18,978 nt of DNA from Terana coerulea (lineage: Eukaryota; Basidiomycota; Agaricomycetes; Polyporales; Phanerochaetaceae), in contig JAKOGH010000878.1 in NCBI GenBank assembly GCA_024811115.1, forward strand, positions 1 through 18,978, in the 5' to 3' direction. Positions within the stretch are counted from its first letter, which is position 1. Every line of letters starts with the position of its first letter. The position numbers were made by a program, and so were the translations under genes. The notes under the pieces are model-generated. The model had not been told where the DNA came from, did no database searches, and worked only from the letters and a program-made list of their open reading frames with translations. This document shows, piece by piece, positions 1 through 9,126 of the stretch.

Positions 1-101
1 TTGGGTTAGTCCATATGGTAGCTACCTGGTCTGGACCCGGCACACCGTGGTTTGAAAGGCGCTGGACAGAGCGCTCTCGTTCACGTGGGACGCCACAATG
101 G

Positions 102-1590
102 TTAACCTTCCCACGCAGCGGAATTCTCCGAGTAACCCGCTTTGCCCTTACATTTCAATTTGAACATCCATGGGTCCACGCCTGCTTCATAGAACTTCGT
201 TCGCCATACCTCGTAAGCAGCCGGATCCTTGACTGCCTCCAAAATGTACTTTTTTCTTCCAAAGTCAGTTAACTGCCCTATAGCAGTTCAAATCACTAAA
301 ATCGCAACTTGCTGTCTTGCCAGCTCATTAGGCCTTAGGAATGCAGGCGCTGCAAGAACAAACCACAACAACCCATGAAGGCTTGTGATGGAATGCCGCA
401 AGCATTCTCGTCTTTCAGTGTAGGTTGTATACTTCAGATTACGCAGCTTTCCATCTCACTCACAGACCGTCTCGCTATTCGGCAGAACATGCCAACGTCA
501 AGATAAGGCGTGTCAGTCACATTTTCATCTTAGATCGGTTCAAGATAGCGCATCGCGGCAAGTTTCGCCCGCCGCTGTGGATGAAGACGGACGTCAGGAC
601 AATGCGGGTACTTGATGACGTAGCCGCCTACGGTATGCCCTTTGCTGTATGTTGTCCTAGGTTGCTCAGAGTTTTGACATCCGTTTTCCAGGAGCAAACA
701 TGGTCTTTTCGGCATGTCCTACCCTGGGTAACCGCCAGTGAATGCCACGAAACCGTGTCGAAGTCCTTCCCGGAATGTTGAATGGGACGCAACCTGCAGG
801 CTTTGCGAAAGTTGACCTCGGGAGTGTCAAAAAGTCTCAGCATGCGCAGATGTAAGAAGTAGTATATGGGGAGCAAAGCAACAACTTGTGATCTCCCGTC
901 ACCATGAGTGCACAAACGGAGACGTGGAAGCCATTGAGATGGAGTGGCCGATGCCGCGAATGGGTTTTCCTACCCTTCACCTGTGAGTATCATCAACCAT
1001 ATTCGTCAAGAATCCAGAATCAACGATAGTGTTAGGCACATCAATTAATGCAGTAACATAACTGCGCATCAAGAAGAACTACTTTGTGATATTGGCGAAG
1101 TCTTCGACCGTATCGCTTGGGATTGTCACTGTCTCCAGTCGTGGTGAACCTAGCATCCCATCCACATACTTCTGTGAATATCAAAAACCTTCATCCTACA
1201 CAACTGGACATCTCGTCAGTCGTGTAACGTGTCCGTTATGGCCTCACTACGCGCAGCGCCGTTGTGGCGCAAAGCCACATATCGGCACTGGCAGAATCGT
1301 AGATCCTTCTCAGCAACCGCTTGCCTTGTCACTAAGCACTGACCACAGATCTTTTATAGACGATTTTCACAGCATATACTCAGGGTCGAAGAATAAAGTT
1401 TACATCGGTGCTCACCAGATCTGCACTCCGTGTGACCATCCTTGATGACGTGGGGCGACTTGGAAGGGATCCTCGCGGAAGTGGCTTCATGCTGCTATCC
1501 AAGCTCGTGGGGTGGTCTTATACATTGCTTGCATCTGGTTCCTGTGGGTATGTGCGCTTCTCACTGATCTTGCTGGTTGATTTAGCATTC
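102..1590 (-). pseudogene. Fragmentary coding-like segments, unrecognised
   Basis: Several minus-strand stretches read like protein but cannot be joined into one gene. The clearest is 272-102: 56 codons rich in charged and aromatic residues (start LTDFGRKKYI, end SAAWEG) followed by a stop and preceded by a CAG acceptor at 275-273. Others are 717-530 (contains YSKGHTVGGYVIKYPHCPD), 1171-981 (contains VDGMLGSPRLETVTIPSD and, after one in-frame stop, MRSYVTALIDVPN, ending at a GTGAAG donor-like site) and about 1590-1416 (Ser/Pro/Arg-rich, ending at a GTGAGC donor-like site). Lengths between segments fit short introns, but stops and frame changes remain. I do not recognise the family. It could be one decayed multi-exon gene reading leftward, or chance open frames. 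The order and exon borders are inference. Confidence 0.25.
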
Positions 1591-1945
1591 ATTTATCCCA
1601 GTTTCAGGGAGAAATTACCCGTATTGAAGGAGACGCATTTCAAGCCCGCGATGTTGGGGTCTCAGACAGCCCATTCTGGGTGTATTTTCCTTGCTGATGC
1701 AATGCCTTGAGGACACCATCTATGAAGCGTGGCTGTGCTCGAGAAGTGGTAGTGTGTCAAGGTGGAGGCACTGTACATTCCGTGAGTGCGAGCAAACCTA
1801 CTCAGAGTTGCAAGACTGACGCTCCCCATGAAGATAATCCAGTACCAATGGGAGTTTGAGACGAATAAGCGCTGTACAGATTGCGTCTCTGACACAGGTC
1901 GACAATCGATATGCAGTCAATCGTTCAACGCATCTGCCCGCAAGC

Positions 1946-1952
1946 GATAAAA
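1946..1952 (+). promoter_or_regulatory. TATA-like box before the DUF6534 gene
   Basis: GATAAAA lies 64 bp upstream of the ATG at 2010, on the same strand, followed by a C/T-rich stretch. The position suits a fungal core promoter. This is inferred from spacing and motif only. Confidence 0.3.
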
Positions 1953-2009
1953 GCTCCTCCTTCCGGCAGGCCAGCTAGGAGTAGGGCCCTCTCCGCCCAT
2001 AATTCCTCT

Positions 2010-3463
2010 ATGTCTGCCAACGCTACCGCCCCTTCCGCTTCTGGTATCCCGCCTGGCTTAAATCTTGCGACTATGTGAGTGCATGTCTGGACTCGTCTTC
2101 GAACTGTTTGACTTAACGAGCACAGAGCGGGGCCCGTGGTACGCCTTTTAGTGCTCTTCGATGATTATCTCTTGATGAGGGCTGTCTAGCTCTTGGGATG
2201 CCTGTTGAGCTGGGGCCTTTACGGGGTTCTATCACTGCAAGTTTGTAAGTACTTCCGTATGGTCCCGCTACGCCTTCGCTGATGAACAGCACTAAGATCT
2301 CTATTATCTGTCGTTCCCTAAGGATGGATGGCTAGCGAAAAGCATCGTTTGGAGCGTCTGGACACTCGACACGGTCCAGACGATCCTAGTCACCAGCGAT
2401 GTGTTCAACACATACGCCAGACACTACGGCGATTTGGAGCTGTTGTCGGCCATGCAGAACGAATGGCTTGCCGTACCTGTACTTGATGCCATCCGTGCGT
2501 GATGCCTGTTTCTCACACCCATTAGATCATCCCGGTTGACGAGTCGATATAGTGAGCTGCATCGTCCAAATGTACTATGCCTACCGCATCTGGATCTTGT
2601 CGAGTTCAAGGCGTTACCAATGATTGTCGTGGCGGTGTGTCTCTCGCCCTCTTTGTGTCGACCCTTCGCTAATTTGCCATGCAGCTCTCATTGATGCAAA
2701 GTGTTGCCGGCATCGTGACAGGCACACAGGCATTTAAGATCGGAAACTTTGAAGACTTAGCGGCGCACTCGAAGATAAGTGCCGCGGTGAGTGCAGCGCT
2801 GGGTATCATTGCGTCATTATTCGCTGAAACAGACATAGATTTGGGTTGGCGGAAGTGCGCTCTGCGACATCATCATCGCCGCGCTCATGGCGTTCTTAGT
2901 AAGCATGCTTGCTGGCAGCGCAGGACCCCACTAATCAGTCACTCAGCTATTGAGAAAGGATACTAAAGTTCCTGAGACTCGCGCTATCATTACCAAGATA
3001 GTCCGCCTCGTCGTTGAGACCGGGACACTAACAGGTGCGGATACTTCTCCATAGCGTCGGCAGCGTTCACTCAAGCTCCTGAATGTAGCCGTCGCCGCTA
3101 CCATCGACATCACCCTCTACTACGCGTTCCCGGGTATCCCCTACTTCAGTTGTATTGCGACGATCCTTGGGAAGCTCTACTCCAACTCACTGCTTGTGAT
3201 CTTCAACAGCCGGATCCGGGTCGTGGGCAGCCGCAACTGGACGCCGGGCGGCGTGCATGCGATCCACTACGACAGCCGTACCACCACATCTGGAAACATC
3301 AGCACCTTTGCCGTTCGCCCGCCGCCGTGCATCCGGTTCTGGAGGTGTGCATGTGCAGGAACAGGTCTGGGTGGACACCGAGGCGATTGCTATGGATGAG
3401 CAGGTACGCAGCATCTCTCGCAGCATTAATGGTACCGGCTGGGTTGACACGTTTGGCTTCTAG
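2010..3463 (+). pseudogene. DUF6534-type multi-pass membrane protein gene, one frameshift
   Basis: Seen: exons at 2010-2074, 2126-2138, 2190-2244, 2297-2494, 2553-2634, 2685-2786, 2839-2898, 2947-3034 and 3089-3463, separated by GT-AG introns of 48-58 nt. The joined product is about 330-345 aa. It has hydrophobic stretches (AGPVLLGCLLSWGLYGVL; LDTVQTILVTSDVF; CIVQMYYAYRIWIL; VGGSALCDIIIAALMAFL) and the family landmarks GIVTGTQAFK, TRAIITKIVRLVVETGTLT and GKLYSNSLLVIFNSRI. Known: DUF6534 proteins are abundant, poorly characterised membrane proteins of mushroom-forming fungi; no reaction is established. Odd: exon 5 is 82 nt where 83 is needed, so frame is lost near 2617 (apparent loss of one C between RRY and MIVVA), giving a TGA at 2621. 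The last exon also changes frame near 3313 unless a 46-nt GT-AG intron (3313-3358) is removed. The start follows family fit. Either a recent pseudogene or a sequence error. Confidence 0.8.
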
Positions 3464-4639
3464 TCGACGTCCGATGATAAGAAGAAGACATATGCTCTGT
3501 GAACTAAGACCGGATGGGCTTCTCAACACAATTCTGTGATATTTATCGTCTATGTGCCTATATACTGTCTTGCTCGCGCCCTGGATGTATTGCTTGCGAT
3601 TGTACATGTGACAGATGCTGATTCAGAACTGAATGTAATAATATATGCGTTGTATTTATTGTTTTTCTGAATGGACAACTTGAGGGGCGAACTTCGTCGA
3701 GTAGTAGCAACTACTGTTGCTTTCGTAGCCTTACCCACCGGCAACACCACCCCCGTCTCTGGGCCTACAGCGATGAATGAATGATGCAGCACCAAGTGCA
3801 TATTGCAATATCAAGTGCAGTACATTCGTCTACCTGTAAGATATTAACGGGTGTGTACATCCGTAGTATATTTCAGTTTATGCAGTCTCAAGTAAAGTAC
3901 GGGACATGAACTTTAGTGAAGCTGGGACTCAGCCCCGCTCAAAAGGACGTCGGCATACACCAGATATAGTCGCTCACTAGCACCAGCAGTCTCAGCCGTA
4001 AGACAGGTCCCCAGAACGGCCTTCTTCAATGCGGTTTGGTGTTTGCGCGGAAGCTCGGAGCAGCACAGCACGTTTGCCTCGACGGGAGGTTTGCTGCGTC
4101 GTCATCCTACCAGTAGGCAGCAAGCAGCAAGACCGTCGATAGCTTACGCGTTATCTATTTTTGAAGCGCATGCTGTAGAAGCGACGGACCTTATTCCGCG
4201 TCGTGTGTCATCGTGCAATGGGCGGGCCTGTTCGCCAGGGAGTCGAGTCGCGACGCGAAGGCGCTCAGGCCAACGACTGGGGTCTGAGTGTGGGTGTCCA
4301 GGGTCCTAGCCACGCTTTTGACGACGCGTCTCGCTCGCGTCCACCTCGAAGACATCTACGACCACGACCACGACCATATATACAACGTTCCCTCTATCCG
4401 AGCCGTACAGCACTGCCATTCCTTCGTTTGCTTGTCACCAAATGATTGCTGCTTCTGTGTAGCCAACGCTCAACGACGTCACTTCTCTCCCACTGCCGGC
4501 TTCCTTGCCTCGCCCTCAAGCGCCCTTCTTCACGTCTTCCCGGCTTTCATTGCGCTTGCCTCACATTGAACCCATGGTCAGCATATACCAGTACTGATTA
4601 CTCAGACGTTCTGCACGGCCCGTGACGTGTGTCGAGGAG
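3464..4639. other. Gene-free stretch after the DUF6534 gene
   Basis: Only short overlapping open frames in several phases are present, with no family motif, no convincing exon-intron pattern and no repeat that I could find elsewhere in the window. The first part (about 3540-3900) is relatively A/T-rich and may include the 3' untranslated region of the preceding gene. Confidence 0.4.
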
Positions 4640-5260
4640 TCGTGAGACTGGATGGAGTGCAATAGACGGCTGGCTCAAGTACGTTTTAGCCTCTTGTACA
4701 CCACGGCCGCTCAAATCTGCACGCAGGTGCTTCCGCTTCTGCTGGGCTCTCTGGCGACCTCGTACCAGGGATTGCCTTGAAGAAGGTTGTCATCTGGCAC
4801 ATCATCGGTAGCCGCACGCCCTCATAATGATTATCAAACCCATCGCCGACGGTGTCTTCGCACATCCGTGGCTCTTTCGTTCATGGGCCGATATCCCTCT
4901 CGCACAAACCTCACTTCTGGAGGTCGCCATATCCCTATTTTCCCGGTGCCACTTCTACCTGCTTTTCGTAAACAGCCCTCACTGAGCGGTTGCCGCGCGA
5001 GGAGCAAGGAGGTTGTCTGGCTCTTTCGGAGCGAAGGGTCTTGGAAACCCGGGGTCCACCATGCAAGTACGGAAATGTTAGCTCCGTTCTCTTTACTCCC
5101 CTACGAGCAACCCAATGGCAACTGGCGCATCTCGCTGCAGGCACGCCTGGTGGAGAGCATGCCCAGGTCGTTTGGGTCCCACTGGAAACAAACCTGGCGA
5201 TCTGTAGGAATAGTACGGTGGAGGTATGCCGCAGATGGGCGAGGGTAGCAGTCGTGCATA
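4640..5260 (+). pseudogene. Coding-like debris, unrecognised
   Basis: Three plus-strand stretches in different frames look protein-like but do not join. About 4680-4777 reads FSLLYTTAAQICTQVLPLLL (hydrophobic, membrane-segment-like) and ends in TGA. 4827-4985 reads from an ATG (MIIKPIADGVFAHPWLF) and ends in TGA. About 5080-5268 includes WQLAHLAAGTPGGEHAQVVW. Bias toward hydrophobic residues suggests a decayed membrane protein, but no family is recognised and chance cannot be excluded. Confidence 0.2.
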
Positions 5261-6164
5261 GTCGGTGAGTCTGGAGAAAGTGGCAGTCTGCACCTCATGG
5301 CATATCGCTTCTCAACAGATGAAATCGCTGGGAGAAGCAAAGCCCTAACTTGCCCCAACTATGAGAGAAATAAATGTCAAAACAAGGGGTCGCGCGGGTG
5401 GGAACGTCGGCGGCGGGAAGGCAAACGCGCAAGCGTTCACGATGGATTCCGGTAAGCTATATACTCTACGGTATGACTCCAGACCTAACTACGATCGCCA
5501 GGTACGAAAGCAGGCACGTAATTAGCAGAACAAACATATGTAAATAGAAAGCGCCCGACCGTCGGGGCGCGGTGAGCACGAGCTCGAACATTAATCTATA
5601 TTTCTGACAATAAATTCTATAACGCGTATCGTCCACATCTCTCAACACGGCCGGGCTCTGCATCCAAGACCCCTCCTGAGGACGTCATGTCTCTTACTCG
5701 CCTATCCTTGCCTCACCTTCATCATCTCCTAAGGTATGCCCAGTACACTTTCAACTACCCGTGACAGTGTGTGACCATCACGTGAATGTGGGCGGCAAAC
5801 GAATTGTAAGTGTATTTTGAGTAGATAAGAGGGCAGACACAGCAGAAAATATGGTGGTACACTAGAGTACAGCCTGGGAAAGAGTTGCACGATGCCCTGC
5901 ACAGCTCTCAGATGCCACAGTATTCTGAGAGCTGTTCAGAACACTCTGCATTGGCCGCAGACGATGCTGTAAGTACTTTAGAACAGCTACACCTTATTTG
6001 TGCTCACGTTTTCGTTATTTTGGGTTTGCAGCTTGGCTCTCTTGATTGAACTTGGTTGAAGGCTTTGGCAGATTTGCAATCCAGGAGTATGCTGCCTTGC
6101 GCTTACGACCCATTTCGCAAGTCTTCCCCTGCAGCCAGAGTTGCTGCTACAGCATGAAACTTAG
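5261..6164. other. Gene-free stretch
   Basis: No open frame with recognisable features, no repeat shared with the rest of the window and no RNA gene was found here. Sequence composition alternates between G/C-rich (about 5390-5580) and A/T-rich blocks. Confidence 0.4.
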
Positions 6165-7180
6165 TTGAATCAGCGCGCTTTGCGAATATTATGTAATCAG
6201 GTCCTCGGGCACCTCGCAAGCTCTATTAAACAGTCATCAGGCACGATACACAAAAACCGTTTGCCCTTAATTGTAGCCATTGTAGTATTTAACAATATCG
6301 CGCGCAAACATCGAGAGAAAGTGAAGTGTAGCAAAAGTAATAGAATTTACGGACATTTCGCCCAGCCAGAAGTGCCCAAGCGTGACAGGCGCCGGTCACG
6401 TGGGGTGGTCGAAAGTGTACTGGGCATACCTTATCTCGACTTGGCAATTGCTTGTACTTTGGCGCCTTTGGTTTTTGCCCTCGCTGCTACGTTACTCAAA
6501 TCCGTAGCTCTCATTGGATTTTCAAGACGTCGCTATCGCCATTTTGATCTCTTTGTATCAATGATGCCAGCGCCGATGGAAGAAGACCTAACGTGCGACG
6601 GCTCGACGCCTCTGTTCCTGGCCATAAGGGTTGCCTTCCTCAGGAACAACGATATGGACGACAAGATCGATGACTTCGTTTCATGCAGTTGCATGATACA
6701 GTCTCGGTTGACGACCTCGTACGACTGGTCGGTGCCGCCGCTTTTTCCATCTACTACCCTGTTTGTACCAATCGCATAATCCTATTCAGTTATGCGTTCG
6801 CTGACAAACTTGGTAGGATGCCCTTCAGCTCGATTTCTTAGCCGATTGCGCGAACAAGACCGTTCCTATTGCATTTCATTATCCGGATGGGCAAGGCGGG
6901 ACATGCGATCGGGCACTGCTCTCTGGACTCGGTTCGCACCTCACCTGCACTATTACTTTTGATCGCTGACAATATCTCCTCTGCAGATACCGTTCATGTT
7001 GTACAACGTCTCCATCCGGATTTTGGCGAAGGACACTGGCTTTCCTAGGGCCTACGACAGTGACGACGCGGGCGCCTCTTCCTCGCTCCCACCGAACGAT
7101 GGCTCCGACCTCAATGATATATGTCGGCGGTTCGACTGTGCGCTGCGCACCGCTGGTTTATAGTCGGGCTCTGTACACCG
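6165..7180 (+). pseudogene. Coding-like debris, possible former membrane protein
   Basis: An open frame at 6165-6779 (204 codons) contains a long hydrophobic run (about 6424-6510, including LDLAIACTLAPLVFALAATL) followed by basic residues. A second frame overlapping its end (about 6690-6840) reads VSVDDLVRLVGAAAFSIYYP. After a CTCTGCAG acceptor at 6978-6985 a third stretch reads IPFMLYNVSIRILAKDTGF and runs to a stop at about 7160, with an acidic, Ser-rich tail. The pieces may come from one spliced gene, now broken, but I recognise no family and cannot prove splicing. The N-terminal part of the 204-codon frame looks non-coding. Confidence 0.25.
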
Positions 7181-7581
7181 ATATGAGTTCATGATGTCGT
7201 CGGTGAAGGCTGCGGTGTCGACCCTGGTGGTCGTTGCTCGCTGTTCTGATATGATGCTCACACCGAAGCAAGTTGCCAACAGGCACAGTCCCGTATTTGT
7301 TCTATCTGGCTGCGCTCGGGCATCTTACGACTTCCCATCGCTGAAAATGCTCGCTCATCGTCAGCGTCGCTCGTTGTCACGAAGAAAAGCAGTGAAGGGA
7401 CGAAGTCCGCCCGGCCGTCCCACTGGATACCGTTTTGAACATTGCGGTGATAGCCTTCTACCGGCTCGACGTTATGGTTTGTGTCCGCTCAGGCCCAGGC
7501 ATCACTCAAGACCTTCTCAACCAGCTATACTGAAGTCCCTTATTCCCTGTCGTCACCTTCGTTCCACCAACGGCGTGGGTA
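7181..7581. other. Flank of the retrotransposon, no gene
   Basis: An open frame of 132 codons covers this region, running 8 nt into the 5' LTR, but it is rich in Arg, Ser and Pro in a way typical of chance frames and shows no motif. The last five bases before the LTR are GGGTA. Confidence 0.35.
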
Positions 7582-7757
7582 TGTCATGAACTTCTGGGCG
7601 TCTCTAGGGTATTCTTTTCATTTCCATTGTCTTCTACCCCTATCTATTGTTCTCTCATCGATACCGTGGTTTCCGTATGTTTCTCTATTGTTCTGGACCG
7701 CTCTAGTACCTACACGAGGGATACCGGGTGGTACTGTACAGTTTAGGACTACACATG

Positions 7758-7763
7758 TATAAG
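7758..7763 (+). promoter_or_regulatory. LTR TATA box (5' copy)
   Basis: TATAAG in the LTR begins 33 nt upstream of the self-primer-like segment at 7791. That spacing is what is expected between a TATA box and a transcription start, so 7791 is the likely first base of the element's RNA. The start site is inferred. Confidence 0.6.
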
Positions 7764-7789
7764 TAGCTACCGTCTGTAACAGAGAAAGC

Positions 7790-7833
7790 CAGTCTCAAGC
7801 TGGTCTGTTCCCCAGCTAGTTACTCGGAGACTG
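7790..7833 (+). other. Nested hairpin at the predicted RNA 5' end
   Basis: Outer arms CAGTCTC (7790-7796) and GAGACTG (7827-7833) and inner arms AGCTGG (7798-7803) and CCAGCT (7812-7817) can pair around an 8-nt loop. The same structure is kept in the 3' LTR (14533-14576). It starts at the predicted transcript 5' end and includes the primer-like bases. Confidence 0.6.
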
Positions 7834-7900
7834 CACCACTAGTTCCATCCCAGTTGAGAGCGTCGCACCTGGTACAGTTGTACTAGTTGTTGTTGACATA

Positions 7901-7911
7901 AGCTCGAGACT
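7901..7911 (+). other. Primer-binding site, self-priming type
   Basis: The 11 bases AGCTCGAGACT begin two bases after the 5' LTR. They are the exact reverse complement of AGTCTCGAGCT at 14534-14544 in the 3' LTR; the match stops on both sides. The 5' LTR copy (7791-7801) has one mismatch. The site does not begin with TGG, which a tRNA CCA end would require. Tf1 of fission yeast and related sushi-group elements prime with the first 11 nt of their own RNA, and the same length and position are found here. That this element does so is inference. Confidence 0.75.
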
Positions 7912-8503
7912 ACCCTATCCCTCGCGACGATTTCTCGTTGCTCCACCTACCTTGTTGCCCGGTCCGTCCTGTATAGGAGGATCGTGTAGATTGAGTTTTG
8001 AACCTAGTACATCGGACCGTCATCACCCGCAAGGGAACGGCCCATGAACCTCGGTATTGACCATCCCCTGTGTCGTTACCCCGTGCACACGCTGACTAGT
8101 TACCCAATCAGTACCCTCGCTGATCCAACTCAACGGTTCCGAGCTTCATCTCGGATAGCTGTACCTTAGACACCCTAACCCGGTGCTCTTTGATCGGCTG
8201 GGAACCTTTGGCACACCCTTGGGTGTGGGAAGCTAGTAAAGGCGGTAATCGGAAGGCGAGACAGGCGCTCTTTGGGCTCGTGCCCTTAGAGTCAAGCTGC
8301 AGCTGAGAAGTCGGTAGACCGCAGCGGGATCAAACAGCAGAACACTGGTAACTCGTAGCCATATCAGTAGTAGCACGTGCTGTAAAAATTCCTCTAAGAC
8401 AACTTCTATCCTCATGCTCTTCATTTCGGTTGAAGAGTATTGCAGGTTGCCTAGAATAGGCTTCACTCGTGTATGGCTGGAGGCGACTCTTGCCCTTGTA
8501 TAG
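7912..8503 (+). other. Retrotransposon leader, no gene
   Basis: No coding frame with recognisable features is seen. It holds a perfect short palindrome CACACCC-TT-GGGTGTG at 8212-8227. As the 5' untranslated leader it could hold packaging signals, but nothing in the sequence proves this. Confidence 0.4.
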
Positions 8504-8917
8504 GACGACCCCATCATCTTTCCAACGACTCGCTGGAGATCGATCTACCAGAAGCACAACGACAAGTGGTATTCGTGCCGCAACCCAAAGTGTGTTCACG
8601 AGGACACTAACCCAAGTGTCAAGTGTAGTGTTTGCGCAGTAAGCTTAGAAGACAAGCGCAAATACTCCTCATACTACGTGCAAACCGGACGACACCAGTA
8701 TCAACCCACCTACTCCCGCCGATCATCCCTCAGCCGCTACCGGTTGACTTCCATTCCCCACGCGCTCCATCCCCTATCATCCCCGAATCCGAAGGCGAAG
8801 TCGTCACCCAGTAAAGAAAACGAGGACTACGACGACGGAGACGCCCTACACCCGACCACACCGAAGCGCTGTCGAATTTTCGGGCATAGCCGACGCGAAT
8901 GGCCACCGCTACTCTAA
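8504..8917 (+). pseudogene. Leader reading frame with four-cysteine zinc-finger motif
   Basis: Open for 138 codons after a TAG at 8501-8503, ending at 8917. Near its start it encodes a cysteine cluster: codons at 8576, 8591, 8624 and 8633 give C-x4-C-x10-C-x2-C, preceded by WYS and containing a TNP segment between the pairs. This spacing is close to the RanBP2-type zinc ribbon (W-x-C-x2-4-C-x10-C-x2-C), although the Trp and Asn are each offset. Downstream are Ser/Pro-rich residues, a Lys-rich patch and an acidic run (ENEDYDDGD). There is no ATG before the cysteines, so the start is unknown; TAG at 8501-8503 could be a splice acceptor. It may be the N-terminal part of Gag now separated by frameshifts, or an extra protein. 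Function unknown; zinc binding is inferred. Confidence 0.45.
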
Positions 8918-9126
8918 CCGCATCGGGCCTGGAGATGGATTACGAGATCCCTGTTCATGCGTCGACTCAAATCACAACAGTTTACTGCTTGAAATAAACT
9001 CATCTATTTCCACTTCCCGGGAGGTACCACTATAACCAAGGAATGCGCCGAGCAGCCTTGCTCACACGCTAGCGGAAAACAACCTGCCAACGTTGTGGAA
9101 TTCGTGGCCCAGGAGCTCGAAATGAG

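Larger units (their letters stand above)
7582..7898 (+). repeat. 5' LTR (317 bp)
   Basis: Direct repeat of 14325-14642 with perfect 5-bp inverted ends TGTCA/TGACA. Aligning the copies by eye gives 5 substitutions and 3 one-base indels. It carries a TATA box at 7758-7763 and a hairpin-forming segment at 7790-7833. The inferred layout is U3 from 7582 to about 7790, with R and U5 from about 7791 onward. Confidence 0.97.

Noticed and set aside
3187..3607. Overlapping frames on both strands around the DUF6534 3' end
   Set aside because: They are shadows of the last exon; the family match is in the plus-strand frames.
4787..5248. 153-codon plus-strand frame
   Set aside because: Its Arg/Ser-rich composition suggests chance; other frames in the same interval look more protein-like, so I listed the region only as debris.
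7899..7920. Classical tRNA primer-binding site
   Set aside because: No TGG follows the LTR, so a tRNA CCA end cannot pair at the first bases; the self-complementary 11-mer explains the site better.
8212..8227. Palindrome CACACCC-TT-GGGTGTG as a terminator or hairpin
   Set aside because: The 2-nt centre cannot form a full RNA loop and the site sits inside the leader; no function can be supported.
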